From assembly GCA_015075075.1 (NCBI GenBank), contig JABTVA010000002.1, positions 181,249-245,248 of the forward strand: a stretch of 64,000 nucleotides of DNA. The letters are read 5' to 3'. Below are positions 25,665-34,992 of this stretch, one piece after another (the first letter of the stretch is position 1; the number at the start of each line of letters is the position of its first letter). A program made the position numbers and the translations under genes. The stretch is from Deltaproteobacteria bacterium. GTDB taxonomy: Bacteria > Desulfobacterota > GWC2-55-46. The notes beneath the pieces were generated by a model. The model was not told where the DNA came from. It ran no database searches and worked only from the letters and a program-made list of their open reading frames with translations.

Positions 25665-26723
25665 ATGCGTAAAAAGATAGAAAAGATTGCGATAGTCCTG
25701 GCGGCAGGCATCCTCTTGGCCGTTACGCACTTCTACGTGACCTTTCTGACCCCGCCCTCGAGCGAGCGGGCCGTCAAAACGGTGCGTATCGAAAGAGGCA
25801 TGAGCTTCAGGGTCATCGCCGAAACGCTCGAGCGCGAGGGGATCGTGCGCGACGCCGACACGCTGGGGTTCGCGGCCCGCATACTCGGCGCGTCCAAGAA
25901 GGTAAAGGCCGGGGAGTACGAGTTTACGACCGACATGACCCCGTTCGAGGTGCTCGATTCGCTCGTAAAGGGGCGCATAAAAAGATATTCCGTAACGCTC
26001 CCGGAGGGCTACAATATAAAAGAGATGGCTGCGGCGCTCGATGCCGCGGGCCTTGTAAAGGCCGAGGTCTTCATCGCGAGGGCATTGGACCCGGAGCTTG
26101 CGGCCTCGCTCGGCGTCGAGGGCCCGACTCTCGAAGGCTACCTTTTCCCGGACACCTACGAGTTCACAAAAGGGCTTAGCGCCGACGAGATGATCTCCAG
26201 GATGGTCTCGAAGTTCAAAAAGGTCTACTCAGAGTTCGAGGACGAGGCCAGGGAAGAGGGCTTGTCCATGAGAAAGGTAGTGACCCCTCGCCCCGATCAT
26301 CGAGAAGGAGACCGAGCGCCGCTGAGAGGGAAATTATAAGCAGGGTGTCTCCATAACAGGCTCAGGCAGGGATTGCTCCAGAGCGACCCCACGGTCATCT
26401 ATTCCATCCCCGGCTTTGACGGCAAGATACGGAAAAGCCATCTCTCCACAAAATCGCCCTACAATACCTATGTCAACTACGGCCTCCCTCCCGGCCCCAT
26501 CGCGAGCCCGGGCAGGGAATCCATAGCCGCCGCGCTCAGGCCCGCAAAGACCGACTACATCTACTTCGTCTCGAAGAACGACGGCACGCACCAGTTTTCG
26601 AGGACGCTCGTTGAGCACAACAGGGCCGTGGACGAATTCCAGAGGAGGGTGAGGGTCTCTTCGATTGCCGGAGAGAAGGAAAAAGCTCTCGCTCAGGATG
26701 AGGCAAAAGGAAGACCTCAGTAA
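25665..26723 (+). CDS. mltG: endolytic transglycosylase MltG, frameshifted
   Basis: Cleaves nascent glycan strands in the inner-membrane periplasmic face. N-terminal membrane helix (IAIVLAAGILLAVTHFYVTFL), LysM-like segment (RIERGMSFRVIAETLEREGIV start), then the YceG domain with GYLFPDTYEF. Between about 26283 and 26375 the frame is lost; the expected catalytic region (IIEKET) is readable across frames. It resumes at about 26373 with LLQSDPTVIYS, PYNTYVNYGLPPGPIASPG and DYIYFVSKNDGTHQFSRT, ending at 26723. Two or more indels; I believe them to be sequence errors. Confidence 0.9.
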
Positions 26724-27727
26724 ATTTTCCCCTTGAAGCCGCTGGAGGCCCTCACGGCCCCGGCCTCGTCTACAATCAGGCCCTCGACGCCTTCGAGCCG
26801 CTCGATAAGCTCCATGCCCCTGGCCGGCCCCATGACAAAGACCCCGGTTGCGAGGGCGTCGGCTGTGGTGGGGTCCTCGGCGGCGAGCGTGACGGCCTGC
26901 GTGCCCCTTGCAGGGAAGCCGGTCCTGGGGTCGAGGATGTGGTGGTATCTCACGCCGTCCTTCTCGAAGAACCTCTCATAGTCCCCTGACGTGGGCGCTG
27001 TGCCGTTCTCTATATACAACTCCCCGAGCAGGCCCTCCTTTCTCGGGTGCTTTATGCCTATGGTAAAGGGCTTGCCGTTGTCCTGGAAGACGACCATGTC
27101 TCCGCCGGCGCGCACTATCCCCCTTGCGACACCCCTCGCCTTGAGTTCTTCCGCCGCCTTTCCGATTATATATCCCTTCGCGACCCCGCCGAGGTTAAGC
27201 GACATGCCCTCCCTTGCAAGGGCTATGCTCGGCCCCTTCTCATCGAGCATCACGCCCCTGTAGTCCACAAGCCCCAGTAGCCTTTCGACCTTCTCTTTCG
27301 AAGGGACTATGCCCATTTCTCCCGAAGGGCCCCAGACCCCCGCAAGAGCGCCCACAGTGGGATCGAATGCGCCGTTAGTAAGTCCCGCTATTCGCAGGGC
27401 CTCCTTCGTGACCTCGAATGTATCCGGCGATACCGGAAGCGGGCCTTTTCCGGCATTCCGGTTTATTCTCGAAATATCGCTATCCGGCCTGTAGGAGCTC
27501 AAAAGGGCTTCGAGCCTCTCTATCTCGCCGACGGCTGCGTCTACAGCCTCGTCGAAACGCTCCCTTTCTCTTTCCATGAGAGTTATTTCGACAAGCGTAC
27601 CCATCGCGGGCCTTGCGTAGCTGACGGTCTCCGGCCTTTGCCTCCATATGAGGAGGACCGATATTGCAAGGAGGAGGAATACCGAAAGAGCGACAATAGC
27701 GTATTTCCAAAACCCCCTGTTATCCAT
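26717..27727 (-). CDS. apbE: FAD:protein FMN transferase (ApbE)
   Basis: Covalently attaches FMN to target threonines, for example in Rnf/Nqr subunits. 336 residues: N-terminal anchor (WKYAIVALSVFLLLAISVLLIW), then MGTLVEITL, DSDISRINRNAG, NLGGVAKGYIIGKA, RAGGDMVVF, HILDPRTGFPA and TADALATGVFVMG, the standard ApbE motif series. Start 27727 has GGAGG at 8 bp. It overlaps the 3' end of mltG by 7 bp (convergent). Its flavoprotein target is outside the window. Confidence 0.93.
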   Translation of the reverse strand: MDNRGFWKYAIVALSVFLLLAISVLLIWRQRPETVSYARPAMGTLVEITLMERERERFDEAVDAAVGEIERLEALLSSYRPDSDISRINRNAGKGPLPVSPDTFEVTKEALRIAGLTNGAFDPTVGALAGVWGPSGEMGIVPSKEKVERLLGLVDYRGVMLDEKGPSIALAREGMSLNLGGVAKGYIIGKAAEELKARGVARGIVRAGGDMVVFQDNGKPFTIGIKHPRKEGLLGELYIENGTAPTSGDYERFFEKDGVRYHHILDPRTGFPARGTQAVTLAAEDPTTADALATGVFVMGPARGMELIERLEGVEGLIVDEAGAVRASSGFKGKIY

Positions 27728-27764
27728 ACTCAAATCCTCCAAAGCTTCTTATCTTTAAAAATAA

Positions 27765-27790
27765 AAAGCCGGGCCTTAAGGCCCGGCTTT
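27765..27790. terminator. palindromic terminator between the zinc-finger gene and apbE
   Basis: AAAGCCGGGCC-TTAA-GGCCCGGCTTT is a perfect hairpin 88 bp after the stop of the minus-strand zinc-finger gene and ahead of apbE. Confidence 0.75.
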
Positions 27791-27877
27791 GATGCGGCTT
27801 ATGGCAGGAAAGGCGGTTTGGGCAGGCCATTAAAGCCTTGCCGGACTTTCCTTATGGACCCGGGACCGCCGGGAGGA

Positions 27878-28486
27878 CTAAAACTCCTCTTCCTCGTTCT
27901 CGGTCCTCTCCATGATGCCGAGGCCGGTCTCCTCCTCGAACCTACCCCGTATCTTCTGCTCCTTTTCCATCTTGGACATGCACTCGACGCACACCCTCGT
28001 TGCCGGGAGGGCCCGGAGCCGCTCCTCGGCGACCGGCTCGCCGCACTCCTCGCAGACCCCGTAGCTGTTGTCGCGGAGGCGCTCAAGGGCGTCCTCTATC
28101 TCCGAGAGCTTCTCCCTGTCGCGGTCGCCGAGCATGAGGGCGAGCTCCCTTTCACGCTCGTTGCTGGCTATGTCGTATATGTCGCCGATTTCGTATTTGA
28201 GGACGTTGCTTTCGCTGCGGACCTTCTGGGAGACCTCCTGCAGGATCTTGTTCTTCGCGTCCAGGAGCTTCTGGGATATCTCCTTCTTGAACGGCACCTT
28301 GCCTGCCTTCGGCTTCGTTTCTTTCTTTGCAGTAGTGCTGCTGGTCCTTTTTGCCATTTGTTTCTCTTCCTTCTTTGGTGATTTCGAGGAAGCCTTACTG
28401 GCTGAAGCTTTAGGAGCCCCGGCCAGCGGCGCCCCTTTTTTCACTGGTTTCACGGCTTTTTTGGTTTTTTCGGCTGTTTTTGGCAT
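27878..28486 (-). CDS. TraR/DksA-type zinc finger protein
   Basis: RNA polymerase-binding stringent-response-type regulator family. The C-terminal zinc finger CEECGEP-x-CVEC (C-x2-C, 17 residues, C-x2-C) is preceded by a predicted coiled coil (DREKLSEIEDALERLRDN). The first 42 residues are Lys/Ala/Ser-rich. Two starts are possible: ATG 28486, only 8 bp from a -10 box, hence nearly leaderless; and ATG 28360 (MAKRTSS), which has AAGGAAGAG upstream and gives a 160-residue protein closer to the usual length. Divergent from mnmG. Confidence 0.85.
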   Translation of the reverse strand: MPKTAEKTKKAVKPVKKGAPLAGAPKASASKASSKSPKKEEKQMAKRTSSTTAKKETKPKAGKVPFKKEISQKLLDAKNKILQEVSQKVRSESNVLKYEIGDIYDIASNERERELALMLGDRDREKLSEIEDALERLRDNSYGVCEECGEPVAEERLRALPATRVCVECMSKMEKEQKIRGRFEEETGLGIMERTENEEEEF

Positions 28487-28494
28487 AAGTTGGA

Positions 28495-28522
28495 AGTATA
28501 CAGTTTTTTAAAATGTTGTCAA
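28495..28522 (-). promoter_or_regulatory. sigma70-type promoter of the zinc-finger gene
   Basis: On the minus strand TTGACA (28522-28517), 16-bp spacer, TATACT (28500-28495). The predicted transcript start falls within about two bases of the ATG at 28486. Confidence 0.7.
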
Positions 28523-28669
28523 TGGAATTTGGGCTCGCTCCTTTGCAGCGGAATCGTGCCTGTAAACTCAAAATCCCCGTTCAGCCGGAGCCAATAATAA
28601 GCTGGCCGAAGCTTGTGGGGAATAAGTAATTATACCAAAAACGAGAGCCCTATCAAAGCCTCTTAGGGA

Positions 28670-28698
28670 TTGACCCCATTTCGCCGCTAATATAAAAT
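28670..28698 (+). promoter_or_regulatory. sigma70-type promoter of mnmG
   Basis: TTGACC (28670-28675), 17-bp spacer, TAAAAT (28693-28698), 30 bp before the mnmG ATG. No strong ribosome site is seen before that ATG. Confidence 0.55.
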
Positions 28699-28727
28699 GA
28701 TAAAATCCAAAAGGGTATTTACTGAAA

Positions 28728-30550
28728 ATGTTTTTCGACGTCATAGTAATCGGGGCCGGTCACGCCGGGTGCGAGGCCGCGCTTGCGGCCGCGAGGACCG
28801 GGCTCTCGACCCTCGTCCTCACGATCAACCTGGACACCATCGGCCAGATGTCATGCAACCCGGCCATAGGCGGCATTGCAAAGGGCCACCTGGTCAGGGA
28901 GGTTGACGCGCTCGGCGGCGAGATGGCCAGGGCCATCGACGATACCGCCATCCAGATGAGGACCCTTAACGACAGCAAGGGCCCTGCTGTCCGGGCCACC
29001 AGGGCGCAGGCCGACAGGGCACTTTACAGAAGACGGATGAAGAGGGCCCTGGAGGGGACGCCAAACCTTCACCTGAGGGAAGGGGTTGCCGATGCCGTTA
29101 TCACAGGCACTGGCCCGGGCGGCACGCTCCTGGCAACCGGTGTTCGCCTCTCTACAGGAGAAGAGCTCCGCGCGAAAGCGGTAATCGTTACCACAGGAAC
29201 TTTCTTAAGGGGCCTCATCCACATGGGCCTCAATAGCTTTCCAGGCGGCAGGGCAGGCGACCCGGCCAGCAACTCCCTTTCCGGATCCCTCGCATCCCTG
29301 GGCCTCAAGCTCGGCCGCTTGAAGACCGGCACATGCCCGAGGCTCGACAAGAGGAGCATCGATTATTCAAGGACAACGCTCCAGGAGATACAGGCCCCGG
29401 CTGAATTCAAGCCCTTTTCCTTTTCATCGCCGCCCTTCACGAGGGAGCAGGTCCCATGCCATATAACCTATACCAACGAAGAGACCCATAGGGTAATTAG
29501 AGAAAATCTGGGGCGCTCACCACTATATAGTGGGGTTATAGAAGGTATAGGCCCAAGATATTGCCCATCGATAGAGGACAAGGTGAAGTCAAATCTCCCG
29601 GAAAGGGCGCGGCACCAGGTCTTTCTTCGAGTTCGAGGCTATGATACGGTTGAGGTCTACCTGAACGGCCTATCCACCTCCTTCCAATAGACGGCCAGAA
29701 GGCCTTCTCAGGACCACACCCACTTTGAGGCGGCAGAGATTCGAGCCCGGCGGCGGATAGAGCACGACGCTGACGGACTCCAGCTTGCTGTCGCTTGAGG
29801 CAAAGAAGATATGCCTTCTTGCCGGACAGATAAACGGACGGCCATGAGGAGGCGGCAGCGCAGGGGCTGGTGGCCGATAAACGCCCCGAAGCTTAGGGCA
29901 AGCCCGCGCTCATACCGACAGGGCAGAAGCTCATAGGGTAATGATAGACGACCCTGTTACCGAAATAAGAACCTTACAGGATGTTCACCTCAAGGGCAGA
30001 ATACAGGCTTCTTACGCGAGGACAATGCTAATCTCTTCGCCTCAGGGAAAGGGTTTCGAGGCTGGCCTACCCCGAAGCACGGGGTTTTCCTGAAAAATTA
30101 ATACAAAATCGAGTTGTTATCCCCTGACTCGGCCAGTTTAATCCTAATAGGGAGGCCAGAGAGGCCCTTAAGGCCCCCGAGGCGGCGAGCCCAGAACCGT
30201 TACCCTGAGAGAGCTCCTCAGGAGGCCCGGCATAAAACTCAGGGATGTACTTATGCTCTCAGGTAGCGAACTCCTGGTATCTGATGAGGTTGCCGAGGCC
30301 GTGGAGATCGAGACCGCAATGAGGGCCATATAAAGGCAGTTGAGGAGGCGGGCAGGTTCAGGAAGATGGAGGGGATACGGATACCCGAGCTTTCCTATGG
30401 GAGCGTTTCGGGCCTCTCCGCAGAGATACGGGAAAAGCTTGAGAAGACGAGGCCCTCTTCAATAGGGCAGGCCAGCAGGATATCAGGCATGACCCCAGCC
30501 GCAATATCCATGCTGATGGTGCATCTTAAGAAGATTGGTGCGTATAAATG
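28728..30550 (+). CDS. mnmG: tRNA uridine-5-carboxymethylaminomethyl(34) synthesis enzyme MnmG, C-terminal half frameshifted
   Basis: FAD enzyme that partners MnmE in tRNA wobble modification. The first 320 residues are clean: [19 protein letters not shown] (FAD site), [24 protein letters not shown], and the SNGRLKTGT-type segment [16 protein letters not shown]. From about 29635 the gene is riddled with small indels, yet the family can be followed: [31 protein letters not shown] and, near the end, [13 protein letters not shown] and [20 protein letters not shown] up to 30550. Essential or near-essential in most bacteria, so errors in the sequence are likely. Confidence 0.88.
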
Positions 30551-30565
30551 ATGTTCCACGAACAT
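30551..30565. promoter_or_regulatory. damaged parS site at the rsmG start
   Basis: ATGTTCCACG-AACAT is the parS palindrome ATGTTCCACGTGGAACAT lacking TGG. With TGG restored, it encodes MFHVEH in frame with the next codons, the well-known overlap of parS with the rsmG start. Confidence 0.6.
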
Positions 30566-31200
30566 CTCCGTAAGGCATTTAACCGCTGACGACAGGAAAG
30601 CTCGAAATCCTTAAAAAGGGGCGCCTTGAGCTTCGTACAGAGCTCAACGAAGGATAGAGAGGCGTTCGTCTATCTACGTGGGAGCCAAGATGGAACAAGA
30701 GAATAAACTCACCGCAACAGAAGATGATAGAGAAATTATTATAAACACTTCGACTTCACGCCCGGTGCGCTTCCTCTCAGAATGTTCCGCTCGACATGGG
30801 CGTGCGGCTTCCGCATACCGATTAAGATACGCTGACCTTCAGTGACCTTGCATTGATTCAGTCCTTAAGAAGGTGAGCCTACACAGAACGCTGCTAAAGG
30901 CATAGAAGCCATCCACGCCGTGGGCTGAGGCAATGAACTGAAAACAAGGCTGCTGGTCAATCGACCGTACATTGAGGGCGTTTTCGAGCTGGCGGCTTTT
31001 TCAGCCCCTGGCCCGCTTTATTTGTCTGGCGGCATGCTCCTGATGATGAAGAAGGCCCGCTGTCAGCGACGAGTTTAAATGCATGGTACGCGCGGCTTCC
31101 TACCAGGCTGGAGGTCCATGGAGTCTTGTCCCCTTCTCAAGCAGAGTCACGACTGGTCGTCATGGAAATTGTAATGTTCCACGTGGAACAATCGGTCTGA
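30551..31200 (+). CDS. rsmG: 16S rRNA (guanine(527)-N7)-methyltransferase RsmG, frameshifted
   Basis: SAM-dependent methylation of G527 of 16S rRNA. The start encodes MFH-(VE)-H through a damaged parS site. Homologous pieces appear in changing frames: KLEILKKG and LELRTELNEG (about 30597-30650), KWNKRINLTA-like sequence (about 30690), PLDMGVRL (about 30788), FSALAGFFSLARP-like (about 30985) and VVMEIVMFHVEQ at the end, with stop 31198-31200. The order between mnmG and parA is the classical one. Many single-base losses, as in the neighbouring part of mnmG. Confidence 0.75.
31175..31190. promoter_or_regulatory. parS centromere site (ParB-binding)
   Basis: TGTTCCACGTGGAACA, a perfect 16-bp palindrome that matches the bacterial parS consensus (TGTTNCACGTGNAACA). 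It lies inside the last codons of rsmG and 110 bp before parA. Confidence 0.92.
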
Positions 31201-31300
31201 TTTCGCCCAAATATGTCTACGGAACATCAGGCTCTTTCCCTTGAATCAACTGGTCTGATGTTTTAAACTCACCTGACGAACTCCCCGCGAAAGAGGCGCA

Positions 31301-32083
31301 TTGGGAAAAAAAGTAACAGCCATAGCTGGAACCAGAAGGGTGGGGAAGACCACTACCCAAACCTATATCCGCGACCCTCGCTGCCGTTGAGAAAGGTGCT
31401 GCTCATCGATTCGATCCGCAGGGTAATGCGACGACGGCCTGGGGCTCGACAAAAGGGGCTCCAGGGGCATCTATAACGCCATGATCGGGGAGGCGGACCT
31501 CAAATCTCTCTTCAAGGATACCGAGCTCAGGTATCTCAAGATAGTGCCCTCCTCAATAGACCTTACCGGCGCAGAGATAGAGCTTATCGACGACCAGGCA
31601 CGCGAATACAGGCTGAGGGACACTATAAAGTCCGTAAAGGACCTCTTCGACTACATAATAATAGACTGCCCGCCTTCCCTGAGCCTTCTTACGGTCAACG
31701 CGCTCGTGGCGGCTGATTCGGTCCTCATACCCCTACAATGTGAATATTATGCCCTCGAGGGCATAAGCGACATATCCCGCACCATAGACCTCATAAAGGC
31801 CAAGCTCAACCCCGGCCTCCAGATAGAGGGCGTACTCCTTACCATGTTCGATGCGAGGAACAACCTTACGCACCAGGTGGAGGAGGAGATACGGTCCCAC
31901 TTCGGGGCCAAGGCCTTCAAGACCGTCATACCCAGGAACGTGAGGCTCTCAGAGAGCCCTTCTTTTGGAAAGCCGGTGATACTCTATGACATCCAGTCAA
32001 GGGGCGCGGTCAGCTACATGGAGCTCGTAAAGGAGCTGGTCCTTGGCGCTGGCGCAGATTCATCAACAAAATCAAACACTTAG
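31301..32083 (+). CDS. parA: chromosome partitioning ATPase ParA (Soj), frameshifted at N-terminus
   Basis: Deviant Walker ATPase that moves ParB-parS complexes. From 31481 on the sequence is clean (DYIIIDCPPSLSLLTVNAL, YYALEGISDI, FGKPVILYD). Before that, in broken frames, come KKVTAIA (TTG start 31301), RRVGKTTTQT standing for KGGVGKTTTA, VLLIDSDPQG-like sequence and GLGLDKRGS. The upstream part needs at least four indels to repair. The order parS-parA-parB is standard. Confidence 0.9.
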
Positions 32084-32100
32084 CTTAATAAGAGGCCCGT

Positions 32101-32972
32101 ATGCTGAATAAGAAAAAGGTCCTTGGAAGGGGGCTCGGAGCCCTCATTGGCGAGGCTTCCCCATCTGAGAGGCCAGCGCCTGCCGCAACCGTTAACGAGA
32201 GGTTCCGGATATGTCCCGCAACCGACATAAGCCCGAACAAATCCCAGCCGAGAAAGCACTTTGACGAGGCTGCGCTCAATGAGCTGGCCGACTCGATAAG
32301 GGAGAAGGGAATAATAGAGCCCCTTGTCGTAAGGAGGGCCATTGAGGGCTACGAGCTCATAGCCGGGGAGAGAAGGTGGCGGGCCGCGCGGATTGCGGGC
32401 CTTAACGAGCTCCCGGTGGTCGTTGTCGAGGCCGGGGACGAGGAGAGCCTTGAACTCGCGATAATAGAGAACATACAGAGGGAGGGGCTCAACCCCATAG
32501 AGGAGGCCGAGTCGTACAGGAGCCTCATGGGATTCGGCCTTTCGCAGGAGGAGGTCGCAAAGAAGGTCGGCAAGGACAGGCGACCGTCGCAAACTACCTC
32601 CGGCTCCTCAAGCTGCCGCACGAGGTGAGGGAAGAGATAATAAAGGGCAATCTCACCATGGGGCACGCGAGGGCGCTCCTTTCGCTTGAAAGCCACGCGG
32701 CGCAGGCCGAACTCTGCAGGCAGATAATCACCAAGGGGCTTTCAGTCCGCGAGGCCGAGGCCCTTTCCTCTGCCCCGAAAAAGGAGAAGGCCGGAAGGCC
32801 CGCAAAAGGCGGCGGGAGCGGGAATACGGAGCTCGAGGACGAGCTCCGGGGGATATTCGGCACCAGGGTGGCGCTCAAGGACAGGAAGGGGAAGGGGAGG
32901 ATAGAAATAAGCTATTTCTCCGTTGACGAGAGGGAGAGGATACTGGACCTCCTCCGCTCGGCCGGCGGCTGA
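32101..32972 (+). CDS. parB: ParB/Spo0J chromosome partitioning protein, one frameshift
   Basis: Binds parS and slides as a CTP-dependent clamp. N-terminus KKVLGRGLGALIG; clamp motifs DISPNKSQPRKHFDEAALNELADSI-like and GERRWRAARIAG (CTP-binding region); then ENIQREGLNPIEEA. At about 32580 a one-base slip occurs in the HTH (KVGKDRATVANYLRLLKLP is readable across frames). It resumes with MGHARALLSLE and a C-terminal dimerisation segment ending SYFSVDERERILDLL. 17 bp after parA. Confidence 0.93.
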
Positions 32973-33083
32973 TGTGACCCGGGTCCTTGCATTCCTTTCC
33001 GGTACCCCTTATAACAAACCCCGAAAGGGCCCGTTTGCCCGGACCAAATCAAACAGGCCCAGCATGGAATAAGGAGGTCCCTC

Positions 33084-33542
33084 ATGTTCCGAAAGGAAAA
33101 GGACAGGAACGAGAAGAATAAGACCGCTGTAGCGGGCGACATCACCGGTTTCATCGGCAAGGGCGTTGCCATGGAAGGGAGGCTCTCGTTCGAGGAGACG
33201 ATGAGGGTCGACGGAAGCTTCAAGGGCGACATCTCGGCCCCATCAGGCGCGCTCGTGGTGGGAGAAGGAGCCCATATCGAAGGGGATATAAGGGTCGGCA
33301 CGGCGGTCATCTCCGGGACGGTCAAGGGGAAGATAGAGGCGGCCCAGAGGGTGGAGCTTAAGTCCCCGGGCAACATGACCGGCGAGATACGGACCCCGAC
33401 CCTCATCATCGAGGAAGGCGTTGTCTTTGACGGCACCTGCACCATGTTAAGGAAAGACGGCACCGCACGGGAGACGGTCGAGTACGGCGAGGTCCCGCAG
33501 GAGGCGACCATAGTAGGGGGCTGGGCCGGCCCGTCCTCGTAA
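33084..33542 (+). CDS. bactofilin family protein
   Basis: Polymer-forming cytoskeletal protein (former DUF583). 152 residues with a beta-helix core of repeating Gly-containing turns: GFIGKGVAMEGRLSFEET, RVDGSFKGDISAPSGALVVGEGAHIEGDIRVGTAVISGTVKGKI. Disordered charged termini are usual. Its place right after parAB fits reports of bactofilin-ParABS links in myxobacteria and others. Start ATG 33084 has AAGGAGG. Confidence 0.93.
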   Translation: MFRKEKDRNEKNKTAVAGDITGFIGKGVAMEGRLSFEETMRVDGSFKGDISAPSGALVVGEGAHIEGDIRVGTAVISGTVKGKIEAAQRVELKSPGNMTGEIRTPTLIIEEGVVFDGTCTMLRKDGTARETVEYGEVPQEATIVGGWAGPSS

Positions 33543-33552
33543 AGGAGTTTTG

Positions 33553-34986
33553 ATGAAAGATGAGTGCCAGGCAGGGTCCGGCCGCATAGATGGAAAGGAC
33601 CTCTGGACCCTGCTTGCGATCGCGGCAATCGTCTTTGCCGCTAAATTCAACACAATAGCCCTGCCCTTCCACTGGGACGAGCTCGGGGCATATATCTCTC
33701 CTGCCTACTGGCTCTCCCAGGCTGGCCTCTACCGCGCCCTCCCGGGCTTACATCCCCCGGAGACCTTCTTCGGACACCCGTTCGCGCTCTATCTCACCCT
33801 CGCGGCCCTTTTCAAGACCTTCGGCGCATATCAGATAACCGCGCATGTCTTCATCCTGGCCATAGCAACCCTCGGGCTCTGGTATACCTTTTTGCTCGGT
33901 AAGCTCCTCCAAGGCCGGATGGTCGGGGCAATCGCGGCCATCTTCCTCTTTCTCTTTCCAATGTATTTTGCCCAGGCCGGTATAGTGACCGGAGACATCG
34001 TGGTCGCTTCCCTGGGGGTTGCCACGGTCTATTACGCGCTCAGGAAAAAAAATCTTCCATATGTCGTCTTCGCGACAATCCTCCTCCTTACAAAAGAGAG
34101 CGCGATGGCCATAGTCGCGAGCATAATCGCGTACCTCCTCATAACCGACCCCTCTACCCGGAATTGGAAGACGATGGCCGTCTACTGCGCCCCGATAGCG
34201 CCCTTCATAGCCTTCTTCGCGGCACAGAAGGCGACAACCGGGCACTTCCTGCCCAACCCGTATTTCAACCACAACAGCTTCGCCGAGTTCGGGTTCGAGG
34301 AGGCGTTTAGGAATTTCAAGAACGTCGTCTACTTCGGATTCTACATGCAATACAGGGTAGTCCTTTTCGCCGCCATCCTCCTTAACTTCGCGGTGTACAG
34401 GTCCCGCGCATTCCGAAGGGAGCACCTTCTTTTCCTCTTCCTTTTCGCTTCCTTTATCGGCGCATATACATTCATATATTATATAGGCAGGTACATATTG
34501 CCGGTCCTCCCTTATTTCGCGATAATGGCGGCAGCCTCGATAGTGATGCTCGCAAGGACAAGGGCCGCGGCGGCGTTAGCGGCGGCGCTTATAATCGCGC
34601 TCTTCATAACCAGGATACACGGGCGCGACGACGGGTGCCTGAGCTGCGAGGCGGACTTGCAGTACACCGATATCGTCAAAGTCCACAAGGAGGCGAGCGT
34701 CTTCCTCGAGGAAAATTACACCGGGAAAAGGGTCCTTACAAACTGGCCGCTTTATCACGCGTTCACCAGGCCGTACCTCGGGTATGTCGATAATCCCCTT
34801 GAAGCCGTTTTTTTCGAGTCCGCGGATAGAACAGGCCCCGAGGATTACGACATAATAGCCTATACTCCCCAGAGCATCGATTCGAGGGCCGGACTAAAGG
34901 AGCTTGTAGAGCGCGAAGGTTTGGTCTTTGCCCGGGCCTTTTTGAGGAACGGCAAGACCGTTGAAGTCTATGTCAGGCCTGAATAG
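33553..34986 (+). CDS. GT-C fold glycosyltransferase, dolichyl-phosphate-mannose mannosyltransferase-like (family 39 type)
   Basis: Integral membrane glycosyltransferase using a lipid-linked sugar. 477 residues with about ten membrane helices and the acid pair in the first periplasmic loop (FHWDELGAYISPAYWLS), the usual catalytic site of the GT-C class. The C-terminal 100 residues form a soluble domain. Start at 33553 has AAGGAG. The acceptor (protein or lipid) cannot be deduced. ClC gene follows after 6 bp. Confidence 0.75.
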   Translation: MKDECQAGSGRIDGKDLWTLLAIAAIVFAAKFNTIALPFHWDELGAYISPAYWLSQAGLYRALPGLHPPETFFGHPFALYLTLAALFKTFGAYQITAHVFILAIATLGLWYTFLLGKLLQGRMVGAIAAIFLFLFPMYFAQAGIVTGDIVVASLGVATVYYALRKKNLPYVVFATILLLTKESAMAIVASIIAYLLITDPSTRNWKTMAVYCAPIAPFIAFFAAQKATTGHFLPNPYFNHNSFAEFGFEEAFRNFKNVVYFGFYMQYRVVLFAAILLNFAVYRSRAFRREHLLFLFLFASFIGAYTFIYYIGRYILPVLPYFAIMAAASIVMLARTRAAAALAAALIIALFITRIHGRDDGCLSCEADLQYTDIVKVHKEASVFLEENYTGKRVLTNWPLYHAFTRPYLGYVDNPLEAVFFESADRTGPEDYDIIAYTPQSIDSRAGLKELVEREGLVFARAFLRNGKTVEVYVRPE

Positions 34987-34992
34987 GGTGCG

